Source: Strigops habroptila
Lineage: Eukaryota > Chordata > Aves > Psittaciformes > Psittacidae
NCBI RefSeq assembly: GCF_004027225.2
Contig: NC_046358.1
Location: forward strand, 61,365,528-61,429,527
DNA: 64,000 nucleotides
Direction of reading: 5' to 3'
Part shown: one piece after another, positions 31,043-45,500 of the stretch
How positions within the stretch are numbered: the stretch's first letter is position 1
How the letters are laid out: every line of letters begins with the position of its first letter
Notes under the pieces: generated by a model
What the model was told of the DNA's origin: nothing
Seen by the model: only the letters and a program-made list of their open reading frames with translations
Databases searched by the model: none
Program-made: the position numbers and the translations under genes

Positions 31043-32905
31043 GTAATCAAAGCTCTTCTCTGTTGCTTTTAATTATGACTGCTGAGTTCAGTCACCTTGT
31101 AATGATAATTCAGTTGATACTATAAAACAGACCTTGCAAATTTTTAGTAAGATTTCTTGACCTAGCAATTTCTGAGTATATCCTTTTTTAAACTGTTTCA
31201 TCAAACATTTCTGAAAGACAAAATTACGATAAACCAGGCATCCCAGTTTGCGTTACAAATTTTTAATTGACTTAACAATAGATCCGTAATATCCATCAAG
31301 TTGATGTTCTGTAAAGAAGAATGTGATTCTCCATAATTAATCCAAAATGAATTGATTCTCTCTGTCTGGAAAATTCCAGAGAACAATTGGATTTTGCAAT
31401 GTACCATAAAGGTGAATAAAGTGAAGACCTTGTGAACAAAAGTGTATTTAGATGTGTTTAATTTAGATCTCATCAAAAGCTTTTTGCTCTTAGTGTCTTC
31501 TGTTTTGAGTAGGGAAATTGTTTTAAACTGAGACAAACCTAGATGATTATAGTTGTGATGGTATCCCCCCGTTTGTGTGTAGATGTGACCTCAGATAGGA
31601 TACAAATGGCTCTAATTTTCTTTATTTGTAAATGTTTTCTGAAAGTGCTTTACTCAGAACAATTAAGCTATTTATATTTGCTAATTTTATATAAGATGTA
31701 TTTTAATGTACTTGTGCCCTGATGTATGGAAGTCTTAAACTCTAAAACAAAAAAGAAAATACATAGTTACTTTTTAAGTGGGGCACATTCTGGCTTTCAT
31801 ATCTATATGGTTTAGTACTCAACACCAAAATAACCTCACTGGTTTACTAGCATGAGTTGCCTTAGAAATGCTAAAAAGAAGATAAAAAAAGCTAGGAGTC
31901 TTACATGGTCATTTTGTTATTCAAGGAATGTGGAAACTGTAAAATATGGGAGATTACTTATGGTTTGAGTGAAGTATCAGTTCAGCGCTAATTGAATAGA
32001 AAAATGGGAGAGAAATTCACATTTTAGGCCTCAAACCACTTTTGAGTTCTGCATGGGAACCTCTTGTTGCAGACTAGGACGGAGGCTGTATGTCACAGAT
32101 GTTCTTGCTGAAGTATGGCATTTTGTTATAAATCTGCTTTCCATGCCTTCTTTTTTTCATTGTTTTTTCTTTTTAAAAACAGTCTTATTGTGATATTATT
32201 CAGAAGTTGTTTGTGGTTTGGGCATTTAAAAATAGTATTATGATTTTTTCTTTTTTAACTTGCGTATTAGTTTATTTAATTTTATTCTGGCAGCTGCATT
32301 GAATATATTTTGCTATCTGGGAAACAGAAACAATTAACAATAAGCCCTACTCTGCAGTCACTGTACAAGCATAATTGCTGTCAATTTGATTGAAATTTTG
32401 CCTGAGAAAAGACTGTCATCAGTTCTTAGTTTTTAAGCTAGCAGCAATAACCTACACAGTGTGCACTGAAAGCACGCTTTATAATTTTTCTTAGAATCCA
32501 CAACATTTTTTTTCTGCATGTGTTTGTGCTGATAGATTTTTGAAAAATACTTTTAAAATTCAATAATTTATTTTCTGGTGAAATTCCTAAGATACTTCAT
32601 GAAAGGACTTCATAGTGGACTTAAACATCTACTTTCCAAGTATTCTGGAAGTTATGAATAAATTCAATTTGGGATAGATTAAGTCTTTTTTTGCTTATAA
32701 CAGTCCAATTTCTCTGCATTTTATATATTTGTAACTTATGTGCTGTGATCTAAATTCTTCCACTGAAGAATTTTAATGACCATATGTTCAGATTGGTTTT
32801 CACACAACATTATGAAAGTTCTAATAAAAAAGTAAAAACAAACAAACAAAAAGACAACTATATAAATTTTTTTCTTTAATATCCTAAGCTGGATTTTTTC
32901 TACAG
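31043..32905. other. Intron of the DCDC1 relic
   Basis: AT-rich. No repeat, exon or RNA gene was recognised. A 111-codon minus-strand frame at 31,201-31,536 has no recognisable features and is taken as chance. Confidence 0.5.
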
Positions 32906-33061
32906 AATTAACTGTGCTCTCTTTCAAAACTCTGGCATGTCTAGAGGGCATTTGATGTATTCAAAGTTATTAAACAGCAGCCAAGTGTAATCAAAGTCAT
33001 AGCTTACAAAAATGGCACAAGAAAGATCTTTGCTGAAGTTTCTGTGTCCTTAATTAAGCCA
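32906..33061 (+). pseudogene. DCDC1: DCDC1 pseudo-exon (start of first doublecortin domain), frameshifted
   Basis: Acceptor GGATTTTTTCTACAG ends at 32,905. The second half encodes QQPSVIKVIAYKNGTRKIF from 32,975, matching human LQPRVIKVTAYKNGSRTVF, the opening strand of a doublecortin fold (YKNG turn). The first half reads in a different frame (from 32,907), so a frameshift lies near 32,950-32,970. The first frame meets TAA soon after. The expected donor at 33,062 is GTAGCC, weaker than consensus. Confidence 0.65.
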
Positions 33062-33490
33062 GTAGCCTCTAATAGAAGTTTTCTTGCATGCATAAAGTAG
33101 ATTTGTAGCTTTTGCTTCAAACTCTAACTTAAATCCTTTTTTTCTTTAAAATGAGTTTATATGAAACTTTTCATCCTATTCCTAAAATATGTGACTTGTT
33201 AAAAATTCCTGTTAATGCTAGGAAAAAATAAACTACAGAATAATGTACAATACTGTTTGTCATTAAAAGGCAAGAATACAATACTTTTAAACCAATCCTT
33301 AAGGATGTGTTTTTCTCATCCTATGATTTCTAGTAATAATCACAAAAATATAAGATGAGTTGTAGTGCAGTTACTGTGATCAGTAAATTAGTTGAGAATG
33401 GGTTTCTTATTTCTGATTTTTTTTTCTGACCTAATATTGATCATTAAATATGTTTATAATCAGTATTCCTTACCTCTTGCATTCATTTAG
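33062..33490. other. Short intron of the DCDC1 relic
   Basis: About 430 bp of AT-rich DNA between two recognisable exons. Nothing else is seen. It ends in the acceptor TTGCATTCATTTAG. Confidence 0.6.
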
Positions 33491-33652
33491 CTGCTGGAGG
33501 AGTGCTCTGAAAAGCCGAATCTGAACATGGCTGCACAATGACTGTTCTTGGCAGATGGCACTGAAGCGCTAGAACCTAAAGACATACCCCATGATGCTGA
33601 TGTTTATATTTCAACTGGAGAGATCTTTTTCTATCCATTAAAAAAAGAAAAG
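33491..33652 (+). pseudogene. DCDC1: DCDC1 pseudo-exon with in-frame TGA
   Basis: 162 bp, exactly 54 codons, phase 0 at both ends, acceptor ATTTAG and donor GTAAAA. The codons give LLEECSEKPNLNMAAQ, then TGA at 33,539-33,541, then LFLADGTEALEPKDIPHDAD and VYISTGE. Human has LLEECTEKLNLNMAARRVFL followed by LADGKEALEPEDIPHEAD over the same 54 codons. The two neighbouring arginine codons of human DCDC1 appear here as CAA and TGA, as expected if both were CGA and decayed by CpG mutation. The conserved length leaves little doubt about the identity. Confidence 0.85.
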
Positions 33653-36600
33653 GTAAAAAAAACCCAAAACCAAAACTGAGAAACCCCAGCAAATGGCTTA
33701 AGGGGTGCAATTAAAAATTATTTTCATACTGTCTTTTTGCATGGTTTAACAAAACTAATGTTTACTCATTTACAGCTCAGTAAGAGGATAATGTGCTTAA
33801 TGAAAGAAAAATCTACTGACAGCCACATTTATTGCCCTTCATTAGCATTGGTACTTAATTTAATATAGATCTGAATAGACATTAGGGAGCCTGCAGGAGG
33901 TTAAATGGTGAAAATGTAAAGAGATTATTGAATTTACTGTTTAGTTTCAGTGACATCAAACAGACATACTTAATTAGGCTTATTCCACTAGCAAAAATAA
34001 TCCAGAATGTAAGATGGGATTCATTAATGGTTTTTGTTTTGTTTTTGTTTTTAATTTTGAAAGTTTAATGCAGCAATATGGAATATCTACTATCCTTTCT
34101 TCATTTTAGATTGTTTGGTAAGACCGTTACTAAAATTTTTCTTCTTTTCTTCTCATTCTTTTACCAAACTGGTAATTATGTTTTAATTTTTTACAAAGGT
34201 GGGGGAGGGGGAATTATATCAATCCTTTGCTGTTTAAATGTGAATTTAAATGTTTCTTTCTGTCATATTTTAAGATCATGAAGTACCTTGTGAGATGCCT
34301 GCAGCAAATTTGTGGTAACATAACATTAGCTTAAGAAGGGTTCAGTATCACATTCAAGATACCCATTGGGTATTGTATTAAACTATTAATTCCACCTGCA
34401 TTTGTGATAAAGACCTTTTAATTGGTAGAAGTTAATGCATTATAAAAAGCAAAATTATTGTTGGGGTAGTGTATGTGTAGGTAGGAACTACAATTTGAGT
34501 GTACAATTCCAATGAGAAATGCAAGTAAGATAAATAGTTTAACATTGTGTGAAACATTCCAATTTGTATAATCTTGTAGTAGTAAAATGTGTGGTATGTT
34601 TTTTAAAAAGGTAGGGACAGCAAAGAAGAGAAACAAATAATTTACCTAGTGTGTGTATTTTGTATATATAGTGTATATTTTATATATATATTTCCTTGCA
34701 CTTTTGGGCATATTTTTTCTTATGTACTCTCTTTAGAAACAAGCCTTTGGTTTTATTTTTCTACATAGTTGTAAAATAACATTTCCTATCTTGGGAAGCA
34801 TTAAGAGACACGCTTTAGTGTTAAATCTTTCATTCTGAATTTCAAAATATTCAAAAGATCTTTCACTAATTCTTTTACAGTTTGATATTCCTTACTAGAA
34901 ATACATTTGAAGAAGATATCTAGTGCTCATTACTGGCTATTTACCTAAGAAATGACTACTGTATAGCTCTCTCTATACACATAAAAATCTCATATTAGTT
35001 ACTAGAGCTTTTATGGTACAAGTCCAGTAATTAAAAGTTTGTTAATGTGTTCATGGAGGTATTAATGAATGAAACATATATTAGTAAGTGTGTCTTACAT
35101 AATCCATGTTATATATGACAAGCTGTTGTTGATAACATTAAAATTGAGTATGATACAGGTGATACAGTTGATCCAGTCACTAGAATGCCTGTAATGAATG
35201 GCCTATATATTCAGTAAAAGGCACAGATTGTTTTGTTTGTTCTTGCAAAGGTGTATGATAAAACTGCTGCTATTGCAGTATTTTTGTATGGGTACTGCTA
35301 GAATTTGTTACAAAGTCTCTGCTGCTACTGTGTTCTAGTTTCTCCATGCATATGACTGAAGTGTTATGATAGATTTTCAAATTCATTAAGCAAGTCTTTT
35401 TTTCTTTCCCTCATTTTCCTCTTGCAAGCCAAGTTCAAAACAAAAACTTCCGTGCTTTGTCTGCATATCTTTGGCTGTGTTTCACCGTGACATGCACTGC
35501 TGTTCTTTTAGCACCAAAGTGTTGGCACACGTTACTGAAAATTTCACACCATCTCTTGCTGGATCAGCAAGCTTATCCTACCAAAATCTGGTGGTGTTGA
35601 ATGGTTTTTGACTGATAATCAATCTTTATGCTGCTCGACAGTTGTTGCTGGGACACAGACTAGAGCAGGTGGCAGATGTGCCTTGTCTTTTGAGAAAAGA
35701 AAGAGTAGGTGAGCGTGGGCACTGAGTAACATATTGTGTGTCCATTAAAAGGGTAAGTGTAACAGGAAAAAGTCACTGCTATAAGTAGAAAAGCCACCAA
35801 TACCAGAAAATAGGCCTTTTTACACAACTGTTTACAAGTTTAATAGAGCTGGAAAATGACAGTTAATTGTGTAGAAATGCATGTGCTCAAAAATTAGAAC
35901 AGATGTTAAAAACATTCATAAATTCTCTGTGTAACATTCCATAATACTTTTTTTGCCTGTATTTTTTTTAACTTATATGTAGTCTGAATGACAATGTATA
36001 CATTTTTAAAAAACTACAATGTATTGAAGATGGGTTTTAGAGGTGTATAAAGACGTAGAGATAGTGCATATATTATATTTTCTTTCTGTAGCCGAAGACT
36101 AGTAAGAGAACATGGAGTAGTATGATCCGTCAGTATAAACACTGATTGCTGCATTTGAGTCAATGCATAGATAACAAGGTCGAATGTCAGTAGCAAATCC
36201 TTTCTGCGTGGGAATGGAAGATCAGTGATATACTGTAAAGCCCCAACCCTGCAAATATATTTCCAAGTGATTTCCAAGTGATCCCATGGAAATCAGAGAG
36301 ATTTTTTAAACATTTTCAAGAGCAGCACCTTTGTGGAAATCTGTATTTCAAGTACTGTATAAATCGCAAAGTCTTCCTGAATTCTATTATCTTGCATACA
36401 AGATACTTCATTGCTTCAAGTGGTATAAATACCTGATTAAAATATAATTCCCAGTGATGTTGATGTCTTGGTTTATTTGGATTTATTCACCTTATCATCT
36501 TTCTGACTTTAAAATTGAAATTGAGATTTGCATTAAATAAATAAGGATTCAAACATAACTTGACAAATTGCATGATCTGGGATAAAAATGGAAAGCCATT

Positions 36601-37548
36601 GCTTCCCTTGATTTAATTCAATATTTATAATAAATGCATGTGACATATCAGTGATAATGTGCCATTCCAACAGAAGTTTAGCTGAAAAAAATATTAGGTC
36701 TCAAATATTTAAAACATATTTTGAGGAGAGTATTGTGGCACTAGTGTGTTACAGAACTGTGCCAAAAATTTAATGCTCTGTAGTATCTTATTCTTCTATG
36801 TAATTTGGTGGTAGTCGGTGGTTGTATTTAATTGTTCATTGGAAATATATGGGAGACCATGTACTTCAGTGTTTGTTTGCAAACACTTATATATTTAGTA
36901 GTTACTGAATTTCAGAATATATTTGATGTTCATATTTATTCTTCTTAATACCTTGTATTTCTTCTGTCAGCTTTTATTGTACCCCCACACCTATTTGCAG
37001 TTGAGTTTCAGGTCTCTCCAGTGCACTGCTTCATTTTTATTTCATTAGTTACCAGGTTTTTAAACTAATTCCTTTTTGTTGAATTTAATTCCAGTGACAT
37101 TAGCAACCTTGACCAATAAAATGATCTCCATAAAAAGTTTGTGCATTTTATCAGTCATGCTACTGTGGGAAACAGGACTTCTTCTAGACTTCATTTTCCA
37201 TTCACGCATATTTGGGTTTCTGTGTTTGCCATTTCCCTTGATCTTGCTTCAGAGTTGCTAAGCTGGGGACAAAGGAGTTTTGGCTTAATCAGTCAATTGT
37301 GGACTTAGACTGCTATCCAAAACCACTTTGCTCAGGTCTAATTCATAGTTACTACTGAGAGTAATATCAGTGGTTTCTACAGGAGCCTTCAGAGTAATGA
37401 AACTAAGCACTTACACAGCTACATAACTGTACTTACTTGAGCTCCGCTGACTATAATGGGAACTAAGATGTCTAGCTCACATACAGATAACTTAAAAGTA
37501 GACACCTAATTTAGCTGTGCAGATCTTAAGCCGAATCGATTGCTAAAG

Positions 37549-37572
37549 ACAGCATTTTGGCCAAAATGCTGT
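37549..37572. repeat. Perfect 24-bp palindrome
   Basis: The centre is TTTTGGCCAAAA. The arms continue to ACAGCA on the left and TGCTGT on the right with no mismatch. It lies about 36 bp before a CR1 fragment. Function unknown. Confidence 0.8.
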
Positions 37573-37607
37573 TGTTGCTATACCATGTTCAAATAGGACT
37601 CTTCATC

Positions 37608-37870
37608 AGGGACTGCAGTGCTAGGACAAGGAGTAATAGTTTTAAACAAGGGAAGTTTAGGTTAGATATAGTGGCGAAATTCTTTACTGTGAGGGTGGTG
37701 AGGCACTAGCACAGGTTGCCCACAGAAGCTGTGGCTGCCCCAGCCCTGACAGTGTTGCACACGGCCTGGAGCTATGGTCTAGTGTGATGTTTCCCTTCCC
37801 ATGCCGGGGTGTTAGAACTAGATGATCTTAAGGTCCTTTCCAACCCAAACCATTATATGATTCTATGATT
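37608..37870 (+). repeat. CR1 LINE 3' fragment
   Basis: Contains CACAGGTTGCCCACAGAAGC, GATGATCTTAAGGTCC and TTCCAACCCAAACC, and ends in the terminal repeat GATTCTATGATT. Plus orientation, moderately diverged. Confidence 0.9.
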
Positions 37871-40800
37871 ATTTGTAAGTCATACTGACAGGGATTCCGT
37901 GCACAGAGCATGGTCCATGTCACTGATCACATAGGTGTTACATCTGATTAACACATCTTATTAGATGGGTAGAGTGTTATTTATGACCTACCTCCAGCTC
38001 TCATTCTGTGGACCAATATAGTAAAAGGACACCAGGCCGGGAAACAATTAGTGCATAAATGTTAACTTTTTTACTACCTAGCCAAAGTCTGTCCTGTGTC
38101 AGTAGGATGTATAGGTTTCCACTACTGCGTAGTGAAAATGGAACTAAAAATAATGAAGAGAATTTTGTGTCATTTATTAATGCATGTGACAAGGAGGCCA
38201 CTAGAAAAAATAATCAATGTTTAGTGTTCTTAATGCTGCATTTCAGGTCTGTATTTAAATGAAGAGATAAAGGTTTTTATTTTTTTTTTAATGACATTTA
38301 GATATCATGTGATCTACAAAATGAAATAATTTACCAAGACAGGTTCCAGTTGACAAGAATGTGTGGGAATACATTTAAAATAGGACATCTTTTCTACAAG
38401 GATTAACTGTCAGTGAAATGATGGATTCTTACCATTCTAACTATTGACTGATTTGGAAATGTTTCAATTCCAAGCAGCATTTGAAATAATATAGGGCTTT
38501 TCCTCATAAACATGTAAAAATTAGTGGGCACATCTTATTTTTCAGAAAAAATGAATCTCTTCTATGAACTTAAAGTTAATACATTTTATTACAAATTTGC
38601 CTGTAATCACTGTATTGTATGTTATTATTTCAGTGCATTTGTACTGGAATTTTGTTCTGAAAAAGGAATATGCTCTAATATGCAGAAATACATATCACAT
38701 ATTATGAGCTTATCCATCTTATAGGCTGAAGATCTTAAGATACACAACAGGAATTTGTTGTAAACTATTGAAGTTTCCTCTTGAAGCATCATATATCAAA
38801 AAAGAATTGAATACTTAGAAAATAGCTTGGTTGTATCCTGAAAGTTAGAATGACAAAAAGCTGGCCTTTGAGAGGGATGCCAGTAAAATGTGGATTATAT
38901 TTCGTTTTAAAGGAAAATTAAAAAAATTAATTTTATTATTTTACTATGGAAATTTTAGATTGAAAATATTAGTACAGATTATTACAGCCCTTTCCTGTTG
39001 CGAGTACCTTTTTGAAATCTGAAATATGCCCATTTCTGAGCTATTTTGGAACCCTTCACAACATTGAAGTCTCCCTCCTAGCCACTTAATGGCATTGAAG
39101 TCTGTAGTGCTTTTTATACGGGGTTCTAGTGGTAAGATCCAACTTTTAATATGCTGTGTCTTTTCCTCCTTTAGATTTCTCGCTTAGCAAACTCAACTAC
39201 TTCTTTTGGCACCAGAAGATATGTATAGTGTTCCCTCAAGAGCCTCCACAGCTGATTTTGAGAAACGTTTTTCCAGACAATATGTATGGAGTCTTATTGA
39301 TGGCACAATAACCATAGAAAATATATGTTAGGCTTTAACTTTCTTTCCTGGTCTTAGGCTTCTGCCCATTAACTTTTGTAGTTTCTTGAAGGAATATGAG
39401 AAACCTTTGTGGTATACTTTAGCTTGATGATGTTACTGGTTTGTAGAGACTTTTTCCACCATGACAGATTGACTAGATGCTTGATTTCTGGGAGCAAGCA
39501 AAAGGCTAGAAGTTGTAAACTGATAGTCAAAAGTGATAATATGTTTACATACACAGACACACATACACACATACATAAATAAAACTAAGACAGGAGTGTT
39601 AAAATTGAAAATTCTTCAAGAAACGCAAAACATTGGCATCTGTCTCCCCACTAACCCGTAGATTGCAGTAAGAATTTGAAATAATTTATTATCTCTGACC
39701 CATGATGTAAAAAAAAACCCAAACCAAAGTTGATTGCCAGTTGTGTGGAATGGAGAAATTCATCCCAATCTGGAACAAGACAGACAGTCTTCCAACCATT
39801 ATCATTGTAGATCCAGTGAATGCAAGTTCAAGAGGAAAAAAAAAAAAAAGATAAATATAGAGCACTGATTACTAAGAGGCATTCTCTCTGTTCTCTCTGC
39901 CAAATGGAATAAAATTGTTTGCATTGTAAAGTATCAACCTATCAATTGAATTTTTGGCTGAGAGCCAAAAAACCAGAGAATCTTAACATTTCACCCAGTC
40001 TCTATATGTTTTTACCACTCTGCATTGTTGCTGCAGTGTCTTCAGGGCTTATCTTATTCGTGCCGTTTGGCGTTTACACCTGTTTAATTCCTCAAATAAT
40101 TTCAGGTTTACTTGAGTGTAAATATGGGAAGAATTCATATGACATGACATGAATAAATGTTATTATTTCTTTTAAAATGTACCACACCAAATATTTGATT
40201 TCTTGAAACAATTTGCACTGCTTCCAGACTGCTCAAGTATAATCATAGGAATTTTTGCTTAATTTTTATTATTGATTCCCTGTTTGTTAGACTACTAACT
40301 AAAACCCTGATAGTTTAAATTGCTAATAATTTAAATATTTTCAATTATTTCCTAAAGTCAAATATAACTTCATTTTTAGAGGAGAAATATGTTTTTTGCG
40401 AAGTAAAATCTAGATTTCAGATTCCTATCACACAAAACATATTGAAAAACATCAATCATATGTTGCTGAACATAAATTTTGATTTGTCTTTTGTGAAAAG
40501 CATATAAAAGTCTTTTCACAATCTGGTGGCCTTCTTCAGTTTAAATGGACACTAACACCATGACCTATTTTCCTGAAGAGTTCATAGAAAAGTTCAGGGC
40601 AAGGGGATGAAATATGTTGATTGGCAGAGAAGATGGGATGTTTGTAATTTTAATCAAATTTCAAATTAAGACATACTTCAAATAATATGTCAGACTAGTG
40701 TTACTGAGTTTGAAATCTAATGACAACTGCTGTCATTATTAGTTAAATGTAGCCAATGTGCCTGTGGCAATAAATGATGACACTTGAGAACATGCGGAAA

Positions 40801-42154
40801 CAAAAAGCTCTCAAGTATTTAAAGGAAAGGGAGTGACTGTAAACTTAGTTGAACACAGGAATGTGACCTGTGCATAATATGTTTCCCAAATATAGAGGCA
40901 TCTGTAACTTGAACAGAAAACATAATTGAATGCAACATTATGTGTTGTTACTACTAGAGTGTTTAGATTTTAGGAGATCTGGGCTTTTCTTCCTATTTCA
41001 TAAGTATCTATCAGGGATATTCATATTTATTATATTAACACTTAAATGTATTAACATATAAGATACTTCAGATTCATGTCTCTGTTATGGTTCTGTACCC
41101 TTTAACATGTATCACTCAATGTTTAGAATCTTAAAAAGTGGGAACTGAGAAAATTATGTTCCTTTTTTAAAAGATTAAAATAGTTTTTTTGGGACGTTTT
41201 GGATTCATGAAGTTATGAAGGTTGTTTAAGGCATTGCTTGATATTTATTTCTATCAAGCTGAGGAAATGGAAAGAAGTTAAAGCAAGGTGTGCCTGAGTA
41301 CATGTGCATAATATAATGTACAGCATACAATATCAGTATGTTTGTAATACCATATGCTAGTCCCTTTAAACCTAGGAGTTTATTCCTTTTTATTACCATT
41401 TGAAGAAAGTTTCTTACAACTCTAAATCTTGTTTCAACAATGACAGTTTAAAGCAATTGTGAAAGAAGGAGGTAGGTGTTGGGAGAATAAGAACACAATT
41501 TTGAAATGAGTTCAATGTAACAGGAAATGTGTGTAACATACAAACCTGGGCTCAAATCATGAACAGTACAGTCAGTACCTAGATAGGGAATGACAAAGGA
41601 AAATGTTAGTGCTCTGTGAGTTTTCGTTTGTTATTCTGCAAGTGACATTCTTCATTCTTTATAGTGAACCTCTCTGTCATCATATTATTAAGAATTCTTT
41701 TGGTGGTGGAAGGTGTTCCTTGGCATTTGAACTGTAATTATGCTATCTTGAGGTAATAAAAGATTTACAGCCACTTTAACTAGCAGTAGAAATGTTACTG
41801 TGTGTTTCGGGGGGGTTACTTCCTTTTAAGTAATATATTCTGCTTATCCATAGTGTAATGTTAATTTGCTGAGTTAATCTTCACTTTCTGTACCAAATTA
41901 CTAACTAGTGCTGTTGATCTTGTTTAAATACTTTCATCAGCTAACATTAAGCATAATAATAATCATTTAGTTTTTGAAAATTAGGGTAAACTCTGCCATA
42001 AAAATTTTTGTACATGTGTGTAAAGAGCTACGTTAAGATTTGTGACTTTGCAGTATGAAGCACTTAGTGTTAACTTAGTGGTTAACAAATTAAGGTATAT
42101 TTTCGTTGGCAGTAGGTTGTACAATTCTAATTGTACACAGTGGTAGATTAGTGA

Positions 42155-42540
42155 GAACCACAGAATCATTTGCCTTGAAAAGGACCTCTGCAGATCACCT
42201 AGTCCAATCTACTCAAGTAGGGCTAACTTCAAAGATAGGACAGGTTGCTTGTGGTATTATCCAGTCAAGTTTTGAAAATTTCCAGAGGTGGAATTCCCAG
42301 CCCCTCTGAGCAAGCCATTCCACTGCTTAATTACTGTAATTTTTTTTCCCCTTATATTTAGTTGAATTTTTCTGTACCATAGCTGTGACTGTTTCCACAT
42401 GTCCTTTTACCGTGCTCCTTTGAGGAATCTCTTTCTCTGCCTTTCCTATAGCCATTCTGTAGGTAACTGAAGATTGCAGTTAGACCTCCTCTCAGCTGCT
42501 TTCTCTCCAGGATCTCTTAACCTCTCCTTTTACATCACGA
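42155..42540 (-). repeat. CR1 LINE 3' fragment
   Basis: Begins CACAGAATCATTTGCC and AGATCACCTAGTCCAATC, and runs on to CCTCCTCTCAGCTGC and TTTCTCTCCAGGATC. This is a reversed CR1 3' end, clearly diverged. Confidence 0.85.
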
Positions 42541-45500
42541 TGCTGCATTTTATTCCCAATTCTGAAAGTCAATGAAATCCGTTTATTGTGTTGTAGTAAT
42601 AGTAGCAGGTCCTTGTAGATGACCTAAATATTTAAGCAAGAAGGGCTTCTATGTCAGCTTATCTGTTTTTTCTTACTGTATTTATTAGTTTAATAGAGTA
42701 TATCCTCTCTCCTTACAAACCTTGTCAATCTTCTACATTCCATTGTCCATATTTGCTCTATTTCTGTCACATATCCTAGTCATATAAAGACCTCAACATA
42801 TTCTTATCAGGGTTAGAAACTTCCTTCTAGCCTCCCATCAAATCACTTTTGTTGTGTGTAACAACATTTCCAGTTACAGCAGCAATGTGAAGCATAGGGT
42901 ATGTTCAAGAGAAGCAGCAGTTAAACACTAAGGGATCCTGAAGAAAGGAATGAAGTTGAAATATCATCTGATGCCTCTGTTTAGACACCTTGTTTAGACA
43001 TTTTTTAAGTCTGGGATTATAAAATCCTTGCCCTAGTTCCAAATGAGTGTTTTTATTATCAATGGTCAATAAAGTCTGATTCCCATGGCTATTATTTCTT
43101 TCTTCCCCCAGGAATTTTGTGTTGTTGCTGCACATTCCAATTGCAACAAGAGAGAGATTTCAGTCCAGTCTGCACACTGGAGATTACAAACACTCTTCTG
43201 GGAACTGTGAAATATGGAGCAGAGTCTGTCAGAGTGAGAAGATATTCCCTCTGCCCAGGAAATAGAAACACCTGTCCACTTCTATAAATGAGACTTTACC
43301 ACTATTCTTCAGGTTGTTTTTGTTTTGTTTTGTTTTTTATTTAAATGCTCACTTCTGTTTTACTTTGTGATAAACTTGGTGCTGCCAGTGTTTTTCTCTG
43401 CACTTAGTATAGCTGAAGTAACACCTTTTGGGGGAATGTTGCTTTGGAGGTTCCTGGTTTGTGAGCCCCAAAAGACTGGTAGCAGCCAAACTTCTCAAAT
43501 CGGGTAGGATCATGGTCGCTTAAGGATGCACAGCAGCATCAATGGCAGTGCACAACAGGCAATTTCAGGTGGCAAAAGTTGAGTTTATTGTTGAAAAACA
43601 TAGTGGAACACAGACACTCAAGTGCCTGATTTTGTGTCTATGCTGCTCTGAAGTGGCAGAAGTATATTCATTACCATGTAGTGCCTGCCCTCAGTGCACA
43701 TAACCTCATTGACCTCCCAGTCAAGACTGAGAACAAATAGTCATGTTTAACATTTTTTGGCCATGCAGATTCCTAGAGGACTTATTCCTGTTGTGCTTGA
43801 AGCTCCCTTGCAGGCTTATGTTATAGAATACAGACAAGCTTGACCTTCAGAGCAGTTCTCCAGCCAGCCTTAAGGGGTGCTGTTGGATGTAACCCTAAAG
43901 GGTTGAGAAAACTTTTTGTTATCACATTCTTTGGCTTAGACAGCTATAATCTTCCTAAATTCACCTTAAGTCATCTACTTGCTCTTATTCAACGCCAAGC
44001 GAACTCTAAGTTCACCTTATGTACGCTTTCATTATAATCTAAATCAGCTACCACTTCTTTTTTAAGTCCCACCTACTCAGGAGCAAACCAAACTACACTT
44101 AGTGTAGTGTACCTAAATTGAAAAACGTCCTTTTGCTGTGGTATGACAGCCAACGTGTAATACTTGCTTATATGGGAAATAGCACATAATATATGTCCAG
44201 TAACTATATAAATGATTACCTTACTAAAATCATGGCACAGATTTAGACTAGATTTATCAATGCATGTTAGAGCCCCTACTTCCAAGGTTGAACCACCTTC
44301 TACAACTTCTCTGAAAACAGCATTTTCAGAAATTCCCAAATGACAGTCAGTCCAACTTTTTACGCACTGGTGTTACTCATCTGAGATTTTGAGATCTGTT
44401 TTCCAATGTTAGTTTTTCAACCAGTAAACTGATCTTATATCCATCTGTATCCTACCTGGCATTCTAGTTTTAAATATACTATTTAAAAGGCTATTTTGAA
44501 CCTAAGAATGAATTTTGAACACAGTATAGCTGCATTAGCAAGTCCTTTGATGCCAGAACCTGATCAGTGGTGATGGGAATGTTCAGATTCAAATGTAGCA
44601 GGCTTCTAACAAGTTCATACCAACTGCACACACTGGTTGGTTTTCACAGCAACCACAGAATACCTTCTTGACAACTGCAAGTGCATATTTGTGCTGTTTC
44701 AAAAGTAAAGATAAGGCAAAATTCAGAAATTCTACAAGTAATAGGAAGAGCTCTGGGGAAGCTACATTTGGAGAAGCTACAACTGAGTTAACAAGTTGTT
44801 AACCAGAGAAACAGATCTGTGGAAGGAAGCAGTTACTACAAAGGAACTTAATATCTACACTACACACACTTTAAGAGATTTTGCTCTGGTCTAACTCTAG
44901 TCTGTGCAATGGATTTATGAAGGCGCTTTAGGTACAACTCTGGAACGTAACTGTTGGTTTTATTTCATCTAAAAGATATCAGTTTGCATGCTTTGAAAAT
45001 GCTCTGTGATACAAATCAAAGTACATTAAATGGAAGCTGTAGGTTCCTCACTTGAAAACTGCAGTCTTTGAACTAGAATGCTAATGTAGCTGCATCCTTG
45101 AGTAATAAAACAAACCACAATTTTTCAAATGTAAATTTAAAATTAACTTGTGGAGAAGTAACTTTGGTTACAAAATGGCCCCTACTAGATTAATAGATTT
45201 ATGAATTCACATTCTCAGTCCTGGTAAATTGCTGTAGCTGTACTGAATTCGATAAGGTTATCTAATTTGCATTCTAATCCATGGGCTTTAAGAATCCAGT
45301 GTGAAGTTCCATAGGTTGACAGTCACTAAGGATATTTAGTTGGGAAACTAAACCATGGTTTAATGAGAGTTTTTGTTTTGTTTTCAAATCAATTACCAAT
45401 ATCAATGTTGATAAGAAGATAAATTATCTTCTTCTTAGAAGCTTAAATAACTGAAAAGCTCAGCCATTTACACTTTAATGGGTTGAGAGATATTTATTAA

